Positions 1-7,582 of a DNA stretch of 44,248 nt are shown one piece after another. Position 1 is the first letter of the stretch, and each line of letters begins with the position of its first letter. The position numbers and the translations under genes are program-made. The notes under the pieces are model-generated. The model did no database searches, was not told the DNA's origin, and saw nothing but the letters and a program-made list of their open reading frames with translations. Source of the stretch: Ignavibacteria bacterium (GTDB lineage Bacteria; Bacteroidota; Ignavibacteria; Ignavibacteriales; Ignavibacteriaceae); contig JAUYAB010000046.1 of NCBI GenBank assembly GCA_030693705.1, forward strand, positions 1-44,248. The letters run 5' to 3'.

Positions 1-414
1 GGGGTACAGTTTAACCCGTACGACGGTTTAGCAAACCGTTGGTTTCAGCCACTCACCCACCTCTCCAAGTCTATGAAATTAACCCTAAAAAACCCTTACG
101 GCGATTTAGCAATCCCGATTACATCGGGATTCAGCCACTCATCAATCTTTCCAAGTCTATGAAATTAACCCTTTAAAACCCTTAACACGATTTAGCAATC
201 CCGATTACATCGGGATTCAGCCACTCATCAACCTTTCCAAGTCTATGAAATTAACCCTAAAAAACCCTTACGGCGGTTTAGCAATCCCGATTACTTCGGG
301 ATTCAGCCACTCATCAATCTTTCCAAGTCTATGAAATTAACCCTAAAAAACACTCACGGCGATTTAGCAATCCCGATTACTTCGGGATTCAGCCACTCAC
401 ACACCTCTCCGTAG
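1..414. repeat. 86-bp tandem repeat array with hairpin in each unit
   Basis: The block CTATGAAATTAACCC recurs at 71, 157, 243 and 329, an exact 86-bp period, giving four units plus a partial unit that runs off the left edge of the window. Each unit carries a short hairpin between the flanks TTTAGC and CAGCCACTCA. In units 2 and 3 the arms are AATCCCGAT and ATCGGGATT around TAC. Units 4 and 5 change one closing base. In unit 1 the stem is replaced by AAACC/GGTTT, so pairing is kept with a different sequence. No reading frame spans the array. It ends at about 410, where the unit breaks off into CCGTAGGAAATT. The true length to the left is unknown. Confidence 0.9.
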
Positions 415-615
415 GAAATTGAAATTTTTGAGTTGAAAAATTAACGAATTTTCTTCAAACTTAAAACAGGAATTGATAACTGAGTGAAATATTTCTTCCC
501 GGCATCGAAGTAAATTCTTTTATTGCAGAAAGATGGTCTTTAAAATCATAGTTTAAAGCATTTTCAACTTATAGAGAGATGATGTGGGCAAACCTACCCG
601 AGAAATTTTTTTAAT
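415..615. other. intergenic stretch, nothing recognised
   Basis: AT-rich sequence between the 86-bp array and a small minus-strand fragment. Stops are frequent in all frames. I see no convincing coding, RNA or repeat signal here. Confidence 0.5.
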
Positions 616-693
616 TTACGTCCTTTTTTCATTCTCGCTAAAATTATCAACAAGAATTTTTGCTTGTTCAAAAGCCGAATCAAAACCAGTCAT
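616..693 (-). pseudogene. possible N-terminal remnant of a restriction-modification enzyme
   Basis: A 25-codon frame on the minus strand starts with ATG at 693 and stops at 616. It encodes MTGFDSAFEQAKILVDNF followed by SENEKRT. The pattern 'AFEQAKxLVxNFxxNEK' resembles the first residues of Bacteroidota type IIG / N-6 adenine methylase-like enzymes, where it is followed by several hundred more residues. Here the frame stops at once and nothing recognisable follows towards 420. If the resemblance is real, this is the debris of a deleted gene. The fragment is short, so chance similarity is possible. Confidence 0.25.
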
Positions 694-741
694 CTTCAAT
701 TCCCAATTGTTGTTTTATCTCTAAACAAATTTAATAATAAT

Positions 742-769
742 GTAGAGACATGCCATAGCATGTCTCTAC
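742..769. repeat. GTAGAGAC palindrome, copy 1
   Basis: A 28-bp hairpin with arms GTAGAGACATGC and GCATGTCTCTAC around CATA. It lies just downstream of the stop codon of the minus-strand pseudogene at 778. A relative with different inner arm bases but intact pairing lies at 7432-7461. Confidence 0.85.
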
Positions 770-777
770 GGGTATAT

Positions 778-1244
778 TTACTGCACCGGTGGAGTTGTCG
801 TATCCGGTGGGGGAGGAGGTGGAGTTTGGTTTTCCTCACCCGGTTTTGTATGCGATGCGCCGTAATTAATAACATCTCGGACTACTCTATATTGGTTGTA
901 AAAATCGAGGTGATTTTCTTTTAATGTTTCAGCGAAGCCGTCTATCTGGTTTTTTAAGATTGCTTTTGATTCATCAAGAAGAAAACCAAGATTTTTTGTC
1001 TCATTACTGGAAAAATCGTCCCATTACTAGAACGATCGGTCAATTTACTGGAAAGTTCGATGTGTTTACTGGAAAAGTCGGTGACATTACTAACCAGATC
1101 GATTAGATTGCTAAAATGTTTGCTGAATATTTTAAAATATCGGGAAGAATTCCCTGAGAATTGATTTAATGTGAAAGGGGAGTGTAAAGAATTTTTTACC
1201 CCTTCGGGAAAATGAGCGCTTGTAAGAACCAACAAAATAATCAC
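778..1244 (-). pseudogene. decayed heptad-repeat protein with proline-rich tail
   Basis: On the minus strand, one frame from 1244 to about 1030 reads as degenerate heptads (for example DFSSKHIELSSKLTD). It corresponds to DNA units of about 21 nt at 1002-1104. The two units nearest the 3' side (1002-1021 and 1022-1041) are 20 nt long and break the frame. A shifted frame then resumes with FSSNETKNLGFLLDESKA and runs through DFYNQYRVVRDV to a tail rich in proline and threonine (PPPPPPDTTTPPVQ) and a stop at 778-780. The coherent C-terminal half argues for a once-real gene. The 5' end is not defined. The Pro-rich tail recalls the end of the 231-aa protein at 10137. No function can be assigned; a coiled-coil or fibrous role is only a guess. 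Confidence 0.55.
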
Positions 1245-1655
1245 AACACCCTATTGCTTGTTTATTGTGGTACACAACCTAAAAAAGATTTTTTAGATAC
1301 GCAAGAGAAAAACAAATATTTAAAACTTGTACCAGTAAATCAGCTATATCCTGAAGGATAGAGCTGGTCGAAAAAATCATCGTAAACGATGATGAGTTAA
1401 AATATACCGCTTCAGCGGAATTTGTTCGTGCAGCACAATCCCTTCAGGGTTGTGATGTATTTAAGTTCGTGTAATTTTTGGCAGAATGTTATATTTGAAT
1501 TTAAATATCGAATAATGAACAAGGAATAATGAATGATGAGGTTTTCCCCCTTCAAAATTCGAAATTCCTTATTCGATATTCATTATTCCTTTTTTGGTTC
1601 TTGCTCTGCCAGGTTAGGTATTAACTCACAATGTTTATATCTAAAATTCCTATAT
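1245..1655. other. gene-free stretch with a cluster of short palindromes
   Basis: No coding signal. From 1348 to 1453 there are four hairpins in a row: TATCC/GGATA at about 1348, ATCATCG/CGATGAT at about 1376, CCGC/GCGG at about 1409, and ACAATCCC/GGGTTGT at about 1435, most with TGA or TTCA loops. The organisation, several unrelated stems with tiny loops in about 110 bp, is like the four-hairpin clusters at 15591 and 18151. From about 1500 to 1595 a long imperfect inverted repeat contains AATATCGAATAATGAA on one side and TTCGATATTCATTATTCC on the other. Confidence 0.6.
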
Positions 1656-2507
1656 TCACTTAGTCAAATCTTTCAGTTTTTTTTGTGATGCCGTGAAATT
1701 CTGATCAATTTCAAGTGCTTTTTTAAATTGCGCAATAGCTTCATTTTTATTTCCCGCCGCTAAATATCCATCACCCAAACTGTCGTATGAGTTAGGATTC
1801 TTTGGGTCAAGTTCAATTTGCTTTTTAAATTTCACGATCGCTTCTTCATTTCGGGAGATACTTACTAAAAAGTAACCGTAAGCATTATAAAAACCGCTAA
1901 AGTCCTTTTGATTACCATATTTATTTTCAAGAAATTTAAATTCTTCTTCGGCTTTTGCGTTGTTTTTATCTGCAACATATAAGGCAGCAAGCTGTGAATG
2001 TCCAACCTTTTCGTCATACCCGATTAATATTTTAGCTTCACTATACGCTTTTTCCATACTGCCTCCCATTATGCCGGGAGCCATGCGATAAAAATTTATT
2101 AAGCCAACTCTGCCATCGATATGTGATGGGTTAATCTTAACCGTTTTCATGTATTCATCTTTTATCTTTGGGGCGAGCTTTATTTTTGTGAAGATACTTG
2201 AGTTAACCGCATCCGCACCCATAGCCTGCGCAAACCAAAAATGATAATCGGCGTTATTGTAATTAATTTTAATAGCTGTTTCAAATTCATCTGAAGCGTC
2301 CTCATATTCCTTCATACGCAACAGCGTTTTCCCTAAATAAAAATGGGCTTCTGCATTGTTCTTATCGTTACTAATCAGTTTTTCAAGTATTGATTTAGCT
2401 TCGTTCAGCTTATTGTTTTGCAGAAGATTTTTAGCTGAATTAAGGTCTTGTGCAAAATTCATCGAAATGATGGCTAAAACTAAAAGGGCAAATACTATTT
2501 TTTTCAT
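1656..2507 (-). CDS. exported tetratricopeptide-repeat (TPR) protein
   Basis: A 283-aa protein with an N-terminal signal peptide (MKKIVFALLVLAIISMNFAQ) followed almost entirely by TPR motifs. Clear repeats include AEAHFYLGKTLLRMKEYEDA near residue 55 and PNSYDSLGDGYLAAGNKNEA near residue 245. TPRs are protein-protein interaction scaffolds, and the signal peptide places this one in the periplasm or envelope. I chose the ATG at 2507 because GGAG lies 7 nt upstream (2515-2518); the longer frame begins with a GTG two codons earlier, overlapping that spacer. The gene lies 131 bp downstream of the esterase-TPR gene on the same strand, and the two share the TPR theme. No catalytic domain is visible and the partner is unknown. 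Confidence 0.85.
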   Translation of the reverse strand: MKKIVFALLVLAIISMNFAQDLNSAKNLLQNNKLNEAKSILEKLISNDKNNAEAHFYLGKTLLRMKEYEDASDEFETAIKINYNNADYHFWFAQAMGADAVNSSIFTKIKLAPKIKDEYMKTVKINPSHIDGRVGLINFYRMAPGIMGGSMEKAYSEAKILIGYDEKVGHSQLAALYVADKNNAKAEEEFKFLENKYGNQKDFSGFYNAYGYFLVSISRNEEAIVKFKKQIELDPKNPNSYDSLGDGYLAAGNKNEAIAQFKKALEIDQNFTASQKKLKDLTK

Positions 2508-2638
2508 TAACACACTCCTATAAATAACTAAGTTTAAGAATTCTTTCTAGCGTTGAACAAATTAATTATGCTGTCGAGATTTTTAAAACCAATAACACTC
2601 TACAATCACCGAATATTAAAAATACAAAATCATTTTAT

Positions 2639-3796
2639 CTATTTCTTTTGTGTCCGTTCAAAATTTTGTTTATAAATTTGAAGATTTGGGTGATTGATTT
2701 CTTTTGCCATCAAATAGGCTTTTTCATAATTCTGATTCGCCAATAATTGTTGTCCTGATTTTTCATACGTTTCTCCCAAACTATCATATACATTTGCAGA
2801 TTGAGGATAAAGGGAGACATTTTTAGCTAAGATAGCAATAGCTTCATCAAAATTCTGCTGTCCAAGAAAATAATAACCAACCGCGTTCAAAATATTTTCC
2901 GGAGGCACAATTGAATAACCATATTTAGAGGTCAAATTACTATAATGCTTTAAGATAATATCTAAGCCTTTTTTAAGCTCAGCATCAGACAAATTCCAAT
3001 CCTTATAAATCATCTTCAATCCATCATACATAGCCATGAAAACTTGAGAACCGTGATCCTCATCTTCCATTATTTTATACTCCCAGATTAGATCATCGGG
3101 GGCAAATTTTCTCAGAATAATTTTATACTCTTCGAGAGTCGTCAACAAGTTTTCCTGTTCTTTTGAACCCGCCGTAAAATAAACTGATTTATTTAATGAT
3201 TTATATTTGGGAAGTCCTGAGGTTGTGTAAGGCAGTAAAAAATTATCGGCGGCAATTACCCAAGGACTTATTGCTATGAATGCGTTAAATAATTCCGGCT
3301 GTTTTAACATAGAATAAAAACAAAACATACCGCAGAGTGAATGACCGACAAGAATACGGTGGGGTTGAGTTCTATACTTTTTGTCAATAGAAGGGATCAA
3401 TTCTTCTTTTAGAAATCCTATAAAATTATCTGCTCCACCGGATCCGGGAATGTTAAATACTTTTTCGGGAAGGAAATCTCGGTTACGGTATGTATTTGGA
3501 ATTCCGATAATTATTGTTTCAGGCATTTTGTTATTGCGTGAAAGAAATTGCACTAATCCGGCAGTGTATTTAAAATGATCTTCGGCATCTAAAAGATATA
3601 ACACTGGGTAACTGTTTTGAGTTGTATTGTAACTCTCCGGGAGATAAACAAAAAGATTTCTTTCCTCAAACAGAATGTTTGAGGTGATGGTTATTTTTTC
3701 ACCTATGGTAATTCGGTTATCCGTAATTTGGCTTAACAAATTGCCGAACAAAACAATTAATAGGAAGGTTAAAGTTTGAATATATCTTAGTTTCAT
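2639..3796 (-). CDS. secreted esterase-family alpha/beta hydrolase with C-terminal TPR
   Basis: A 385-aa protein. Residues 1-22 look like a signal peptide. Residues about 35-260 match the putative esterase family (esterase D / enterochelin-esterase type): strand LFVYLPESY, PVLYLLDAEDHF, then the nucleophile elbow GHSLCG with Ser153, and a likely catalytic His248 in EDEDHGS. The elbow reads G-H-S-L-C-G where the family usually has G-H-S-x-G-G, so the residue two after the nucleophile is Cys instead of Gly. The C-terminal ~120 residues hold a TPR (SANVYDSLGETYEKSGQQ). Related proteins hydrolyse esters of siderophores, thioesters or peptides; the substrate here is not predictable. The fusion of this hydrolase to TPR repeats occurs in Bacteroidota. 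Start at 3796 gives a proper signal peptide. Confidence 0.85.
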   Translation of the reverse strand: MKLRYIQTLTFLLIVLFGNLLSQITDNRITIGEKITITSNILFEERNLFVYLPESYNTTQNSYPVLYLLDAEDHFKYTAGLVQFLSRNNKMPETIIIGIPNTYRNRDFLPEKVFNIPGSGGADNFIGFLKEELIPSIDKKYRTQPHRILVGHSLCGMFCFYSMLKQPELFNAFIAISPWVIAADNFLLPYTTSGLPKYKSLNKSVYFTAGSKEQENLLTTLEEYKIILRKFAPDDLIWEYKIMEDEDHGSQVFMAMYDGLKMIYKDWNLSDAELKKGLDIILKHYSNLTSKYGYSIVPPENILNAVGYYFLGQQNFDEAIAILAKNVSLYPQSANVYDSLGETYEKSGQQLLANQNYEKAYLMAKEINHPNLQIYKQNFERTQKK

Positions 3797-3956
3797 ATCA
3801 AATTCTCCAATTAGATAATTAGTTTAAATGATTAAAAAATATAACCGAATGGCTGAATGCTTTTCATTTACTTATTCAATAGATGATGAGTGACCAATAT
3901 TCCGGCTCTAATAGTTTATAATTTACTTCATACTGCCAATTTAATTATTGTTGATT

Positions 3957-4799
3957 TTATTTTTTGAAAACTAAAGCGATCCATTCATCCAACTGCATTT
4001 TATCTGAAAGCGAAAGTCCCAACTGAGTGTAACAATCACAAATATCTGCCTCATCAGTATAGAGCAAACCGGAAAGAATAACTTTGCCGCCGGCTTTAAC
4101 TTTTGAAACAATATCCTTTGCGATAATAAGTAGTACATCTTTTTGAATGTTAGCTAATAAACAATCGAAATCATGTTCGGAAATATTGCCAACTTCGGCT
4201 AATCGGAACTCTACTTTTCCATAAACATGATTCTGATCAATGTTCTCAAGGGCATTTTCATAGCACCATTCATCGTTATCAATTCCTAAAGCGTAATCAG
4301 CTCCAAGCATAACCGAAGCGATTGCAAGCACTCCGGTACCGGTTCCAACATCAAGAACTTTTGTCTTCTTCTCAATATGTTTTTCACACATCGAAAGCAT
4401 TAACTTTGTTGTTTGGTGTTCACCCGTGCCAAAGGACATTTTGGGATCGATCGTAATTACAATTTCTCCTTCAGAAGGGGAGTATTCTCTAAACGAAGGT
4501 TTTATAACGATCTTATCTGTCACTTTAATTACTTTAAGATTTTTTTCCCATTCCTCGTTCCAATTTTTCTCTTCTATTTCATTTATGGAATAAGAAAATG
4601 AATTTATGACTTTCTTTTCAACCAATTCTTGCAAGAAGTCTTTAACAGTTTGGTCAATTGATTCGTCGGCATCAAAACTAATTACGAGAGCATCGTCATT
4701 TTCAACAATACCTAAAGGATTTAATTCCCAAAGTAATCCGCTTAATTCTTCGGGATTAAAAGGATCGGTATCAATTATTACTTCAAAATAGTTTTTCAT
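3957..4799 (-). CDS. prmA: ribosomal protein L11 methyltransferase
   Basis: A 280-aa class I SAM-dependent methyltransferase. PrmA trimethylates ribosomal protein L11 in the cytoplasm using S-adenosylmethionine. Diagnostic features are the substrate-loop motif DPKMSFGTGEHQTT (about residues 119-132), the SAM-binding glycine motif VLDVGTGTGVLAIA (148-161), an acidic residue at the end of strand 2 (GIDNDEWC), and LLANIQKDVLL corresponding to the family's N-I-x-x-x-x-L motif. The N-terminal ~100 residues form the L11-recognition domain (EKNWNEEWEKNLKV). Length is normal for the family. The gene stands alone, with 160 bp before the downstream esterase gene. Confidence 0.95.
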   Translation of the reverse strand: MKNYFEVIIDTDPFNPEELSGLLWELNPLGIVENDDALVISFDADESIDQTVKDFLQELVEKKVINSFSYSINEIEEKNWNEEWEKNLKVIKVTDKIVIKPSFREYSPSEGEIVITIDPKMSFGTGEHQTTKLMLSMCEKHIEKKTKVLDVGTGTGVLAIASVMLGADYALGIDNDEWCYENALENIDQNHVYGKVEFRLAEVGNISEHDFDCLLANIQKDVLLIIAKDIVSKVKAGGKVILSGLLYTDEADICDCYTQLGLSLSDKMQLDEWIALVFKK

Positions 4800-5002
4800 T
4801 GTATCTGTCGCTCCATTCTTTAGCTTGAAAAAGTTTTACACAAATCAAAAATGTTCGATCTCAAATTAAAATATTCTGACATGAAAAGCAGAACTTTTTC
4901 AATATCTCAATGAATGAGTTAACGGGAAGATTATAGAATAATTTATAAATAAACTTTTTATTTAGTTCCGTTTTTAATTAATTGCTTTTTGAGAACAGTA
5001 AA

Positions 5003-5018
5003 CCAAAATGTATTTTGG
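5003..5018. promoter_or_regulatory. small palindrome upstream of the AGCS symporter
   Basis: CCAAAA and TTTTGG around TGTA, ending 34 bp before the symporter start codon. Its position would suit an operator or a 5'-leader hairpin. There is no independent evidence for either role. Confidence 0.25.
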
Positions 5019-5052
5019 GAACAATTTTTCAATCAATTGAAGGAATTATTCA

Positions 5053-6393
5053 ATGGCTTCCATCGAACAGCTTCTAACACAGATAAGTGATTTTATTTGG
5101 GGTTATCCTTTATTAATTCTTCTTTTCGGTACACATATTTACTTAACTATTCGTCTGAAATTTATTCAACGTTTTATTGGCAAAGGAATTAAAATATCTT
5201 TATCCAAAAAGAAAGAAGGAGAAGGAGATATTAGTCAATTTGGAGCATTAACAACGGCACTTGCTGCCACGATCGGTACCGGAAATATTGTTGGCGTTGC
5301 TACAGCGGTTGCTGCAGGAGGTCCCGGCGCTGTATTATGGATGTGGCTTACCGGAGTTTTTGGAATTGCAACGAAATATTCAGAAGCGCTTCTTTCGGTT
5401 AAGTACAGAGTTCAGAATAAAGAAGGTGAATATTCCGGTGGACCGATGTATGTGCTTGAACGCGGTTTAAATATGAAGTGGCTTGCAGTTTTGTTCGCCG
5501 CGTTTACTTCTGTTACTGCTTTCGGGATTGGAAGTATGGTTCAAGCTAATTCTATTTCTTCTCTTGTTTCATCTTCCTTTAATATTTCACCGTGGATAAC
5601 AGGAATCATTTTGATGGTATTAACTGCCGTTGTTATTATCGGCGGAATTAAATCGATTGCAAATGTCTGCGAAAAGTTAGTCCCGTTTATGGCAATATTT
5701 TATGTATTGGGTTGCTTCATCATTCTGGTTATTAATTACACTACGATTCCACATACCATTGGTTTAATATTTTCAGGTGCGTTTTCAGGTCAAGCAGTAA
5801 TTGGGGGGTTTGCAGGAGCCACAATAAAAGAAGCCATCCGTTATGGAATTGCACGGGGATTATTTTCAAATGAATCCGGTTTAGGAAGCGCCCCAATTGT
5901 AGCTGCTGCCGCACAAACAAAGAATCCAGTTCGGCAGGCTTTGGTTTCTTCTACCGGGACATTTTGGGATACTGTTGTTGTTTGCGCTATGACTGGTCTT
6001 GTGGTCGTGAACTCCGGTGAATGGATAAACGGACTAAACGGCGCCACACTTACACAAAAAGCTTTTGCAGATATTCCGGTTGTTGGTTCAATTATACTAA
6101 CCGTTGGTTTGTTGACTTTTGTTTTCTCAACGATACTTGGTTGGTCTTATTACGGAGAAAAAGCCGCGGAATATCTGTTCGGATCAAAGATAATAAAACC
6201 GTACCGTTGGGCTTGGGTTGTTTCTGTTTTAGTCGGTTCTGTTTTATCGTTACACATTGTTTGGACTTTTGCAGATATAACGAATGCTTTGATGGCGATT
6301 CCCAACTTAATTGCGCTTCTTTTATTGAGTAAAGTTATTGTAGAAGAGACAAAAACACATCTTTGGGATAATAAATCGGAAGATCTTGATTAG
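5053..6393 (+). CDS. sodium:alanine/glycine symporter (AGCS family)
   Basis: A 446-aa integral membrane protein with about 10-11 hydrophobic segments, normal for AGCS transporters, which import alanine or glycine with Na+ (or H+) across the cytoplasmic membrane. Recognition motifs are LAATIGTGNIVGVATAV near residue 70, GAVLWMWLTGVFG near 95 with the adjacent KYSEALLSVKYR, GGPMYVLERGL near 125, and the ARGLFSNESGLGSAPIVAAA segment near 270, which is highly conserved in the family. Start at 5053 has AAGGAA about 8 nt upstream. A hairpin terminator follows at 6405. The gene is monocistronic between prmA (divergent) and tRNA-Ser. Confidence 0.93.
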   Translation: MASIEQLLTQISDFIWGYPLLILLFGTHIYLTIRLKFIQRFIGKGIKISLSKKKEGEGDISQFGALTTALAATIGTGNIVGVATAVAAGGPGAVLWMWLTGVFGIATKYSEALLSVKYRVQNKEGEYSGGPMYVLERGLNMKWLAVLFAAFTSVTAFGIGSMVQANSISSLVSSSFNISPWITGIILMVLTAVVIIGGIKSIANVCEKLVPFMAIFYVLGCFIILVINYTTIPHTIGLIFSGAFSGQAVIGGFAGATIKEAIRYGIARGLFSNESGLGSAPIVAAAAQTKNPVRQALVSSTGTFWDTVVVCAMTGLVVVNSGEWINGLNGATLTQKAFADIPVVGSIILTVGLLTFVFSTILGWSYYGEKAAEYLFGSKIIKPYRWAWVVSVLVGSVLSLHIVWTFADITNALMAIPNLIALLLLSKVIVEETKTHLWDNKSEDLD

Positions 6394-6404
6394 AAATAAA
6401 AAAA

Positions 6405-6432
6405 CCGGCTCAATTAAATGAGTCGGCTTTAT
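6405..6432 (+). terminator. terminator of the AGCS symporter gene
   Basis: Stem CCGGCTCA / TGAGTCGG (one G-T pair) with a 6-nt loop, followed by CTTTATATTTT. It starts 11 nt after the stop codon. The A-rich left flank means it may also serve the minus strand, ending tRNA-Ser transcripts. Confidence 0.75.
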
Positions 6433-6438
6433 ATTTTG

Positions 6439-6525
6439 CGGAAGGGGTGGGATTCGAACCCACGGTACCCTTGCGGGTACACTACCTTTCCAGGGTAGCC
6501 AGTTCAACCACTCCTGCACCCGTCC
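6439..6525 (-). tRNA. tRNA-Ser (anticodon GGA)
   Basis: An 87-nt class II tRNA on the minus strand with a long variable arm (GTACCC/GGGTAC), T arm GTGGG-TTCGAAT-CCCAC and anticodon loop CTGGAAA, giving anticodon GGA for UCC/UCU codons. The discriminator base is G, as expected for Ser. No 3' CCA is encoded. The acceptor stem GGACGGG / CCCTTCC contains a C-T mismatch at pair 4-69, unusual in an otherwise well-formed tRNA. Confidence 0.93.
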
Positions 6526-6671
6526 GAAAATTATTTTTTACGGTGCAAATATAATTTTATTTGTCATTCTTTCCCAATAATTCTTAACGTTTCACCACTT
6601 TCATGTCGAAATAATTTCTCTATCCATCAGAAAAGTTTTAAATTAGGGTTTGGATTTAAGATAAAAGTGAA

Positions 6672-7415
6672 ATGAATATAGCGATATTAGAGAAATCAGT
6701 TTTAGCCCTCTTCTCGGCATTATTGGGAGCGGGATTAATATTTTTTGTAAAATTAGATCATAAGAAACTTTGTAGTTTAATTTCATTATCCGCCGGGGCT
6801 CTATTGGGAGCTGCAGTTGTAGGAATATTGCCCGAAGCATCTACAAATCTTTCCTTGTTTCAGTTGATAATTTCAACCTTTTCCGGTTATTTACTCTTCT
6901 GGGTGATAAGTAAGTATTACTTTCATGTTTGTCCGGCTTGTTCTGCATCTCATTTTGATGAGGTTACCACAAAACGGTTTTCCGAGATTGTTCTATTACT
7001 CTTCACGGCTTTATCTTTCCATTCTTTTTTGGATGGATTAGCGCTCTCTACCGGCGGAATCACAGAGCATGGAAAAGCAAATTCTATTTTGATTGCAGTT
7101 TTAGCTCACAAATTCCCGGAAGGTTTGGCGTTGGCTTCTTTGATGGTTGGAGCGAACTATACGAGAGGTAAAATCCTCAAATATGTATTTTTAGTTGAAT
7201 CTGCAACGGTTCTCGGCGCTCTAATAGGCGATCTATTCCTGGCAAAATATTTTAACGTCTACTGGTTAGGATTTGTGGAAGCACATATTGCCGGCGGATT
7301 TGTTTATCTATCGTTCCATGCGGTGTTTGGTGAATTATTTAAAAATCATAAAGCGCTGGTCATCATTTCTTTTCTCGCCGGCTTATTGATTATCTTTGGG
7401 GTAAGCTTAATTTGA
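6672..7415 (+). CDS. ZIP-family divalent metal transporter
   Basis: A 247-aa membrane protein with about 7-8 hydrophobic helices. ZIP transporters move Zn2+, Fe2+ or similar ions into the cytoplasm. The metal-site helices are clear: SFHSFLDGLALSTGG near residue 115 (His, Asp) and LAHKFPEGLALASLM near residue 141 (His, Pro-Glu-Gly), followed by a helix containing EAHIAGGFVYLSFHAVFGE. Between helices 3 and 4 is a short loop with HVCPACSASHFDE, a His/Cys-rich stretch that could bind metal. Start at 6672 has no strong Shine-Dalgarno (AAAAGTGA upstream). The gene is single; the ion transported cannot be read from the sequence. Confidence 0.85.
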   Translation: MNIAILEKSVLALFSALLGAGLIFFVKLDHKKLCSLISLSAGALLGAAVVGILPEASTNLSLFQLIISTFSGYLLFWVISKYYFHVCPACSASHFDEVTTKRFSEIVLLLFTALSFHSFLDGLALSTGGITEHGKANSILIAVLAHKFPEGLALASLMVGANYTRGKILKYVFLVESATVLGALIGDLFLAKYFNVYWLGFVEAHIAGGFVYLSFHAVFGELFKNHKALVIISFLAGLLIIFGVSLI

Positions 7416-7431
7416 TTAGGAATTTAATCAA

Positions 7432-7461
7432 CGTAGAGACTTGCCATGGCAAGTCTCTACG
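7432..7461. repeat. GTAGAGAC palindrome, copy 2 (perfect 30-bp)
   Basis: A perfect palindrome with half-site CGTAGAGACTTGCCA, 16 bp after the ZIP stop codon. It belongs to the same family as 742-769: the outer GTAGAGAC/GTCTCTAC is constant and the inner arm differs with both sides changed together. It is followed by A residues, not T residues, on the plus strand, so it is not a standard intrinsic terminator for the ZIP gene. Confidence 0.88.
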
Positions 7462-7479
7462 AAAAAAATATTATTAAAC

Positions 7480-7568
7480 GGAGAGATGGCAGAGCGGTTT
7501 GAGCCAGAGGCTCATCAGCCTTTGGCGGAGTCCTCAGCCTCTGGCTGAGAATGCGGCAGTCTCGAAAA
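7480..7568 (+). pseudogene. partial tRNA-Ser(CGA) copy interrupted by a hairpin element
   Basis: Bases 7480-7499 and 7549-7568 are together identical to the first 40 nt of the intact tRNA-Ser at 7583 (acceptor 5' strand, D arm, anticodon arm to CTCGAAAA). They are split in the D loop by 49 extra bases (7500-7548). The copy stops after the anticodon loop and has no 3' half, so it cannot make a tRNA. It sits 14 bp upstream of the intact gene. Confidence 0.88.
7500..7548. mobile_element. 49-bp palindromic mini-element inserted in a tRNA copy
   Basis: The insert consists of three small palindromes in a row: TGAGCC/GGCTCA, an imperfect TCAGCC/GGCGGA, and TCAGCC/GGCTGA, each with a 3-nt loop. Exact boundaries are ambiguous by a few bases because TGAG occurs at both ends. 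The same kind of stem is seen at 10839-10868 and 9794-9806. Confidence 0.65.
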
Positions 7569-7582
7569 AGAAATTATGAAAT

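Noticed and set aside
1-414. 86-bp array as a CRISPR
   Set aside because: The whole 86-bp period is repeated with no unique spacers, there are no cas genes in the window, and the unit is too long for a CRISPR repeat.
664-1106. Plus-strand frames of 86 and 60 aa
   Set aside because: They are antisense to the decayed minus-strand gene, whose Pro-rich C terminus and heptads make much better protein sense.
7432-7475. Perfect 30-bp palindrome as terminator of the ZIP gene
   Set aside because: It is followed by a run of A, not T, on the coding strand, and it belongs to a dispersed palindrome family. A weak 3'-end role cannot be excluded.
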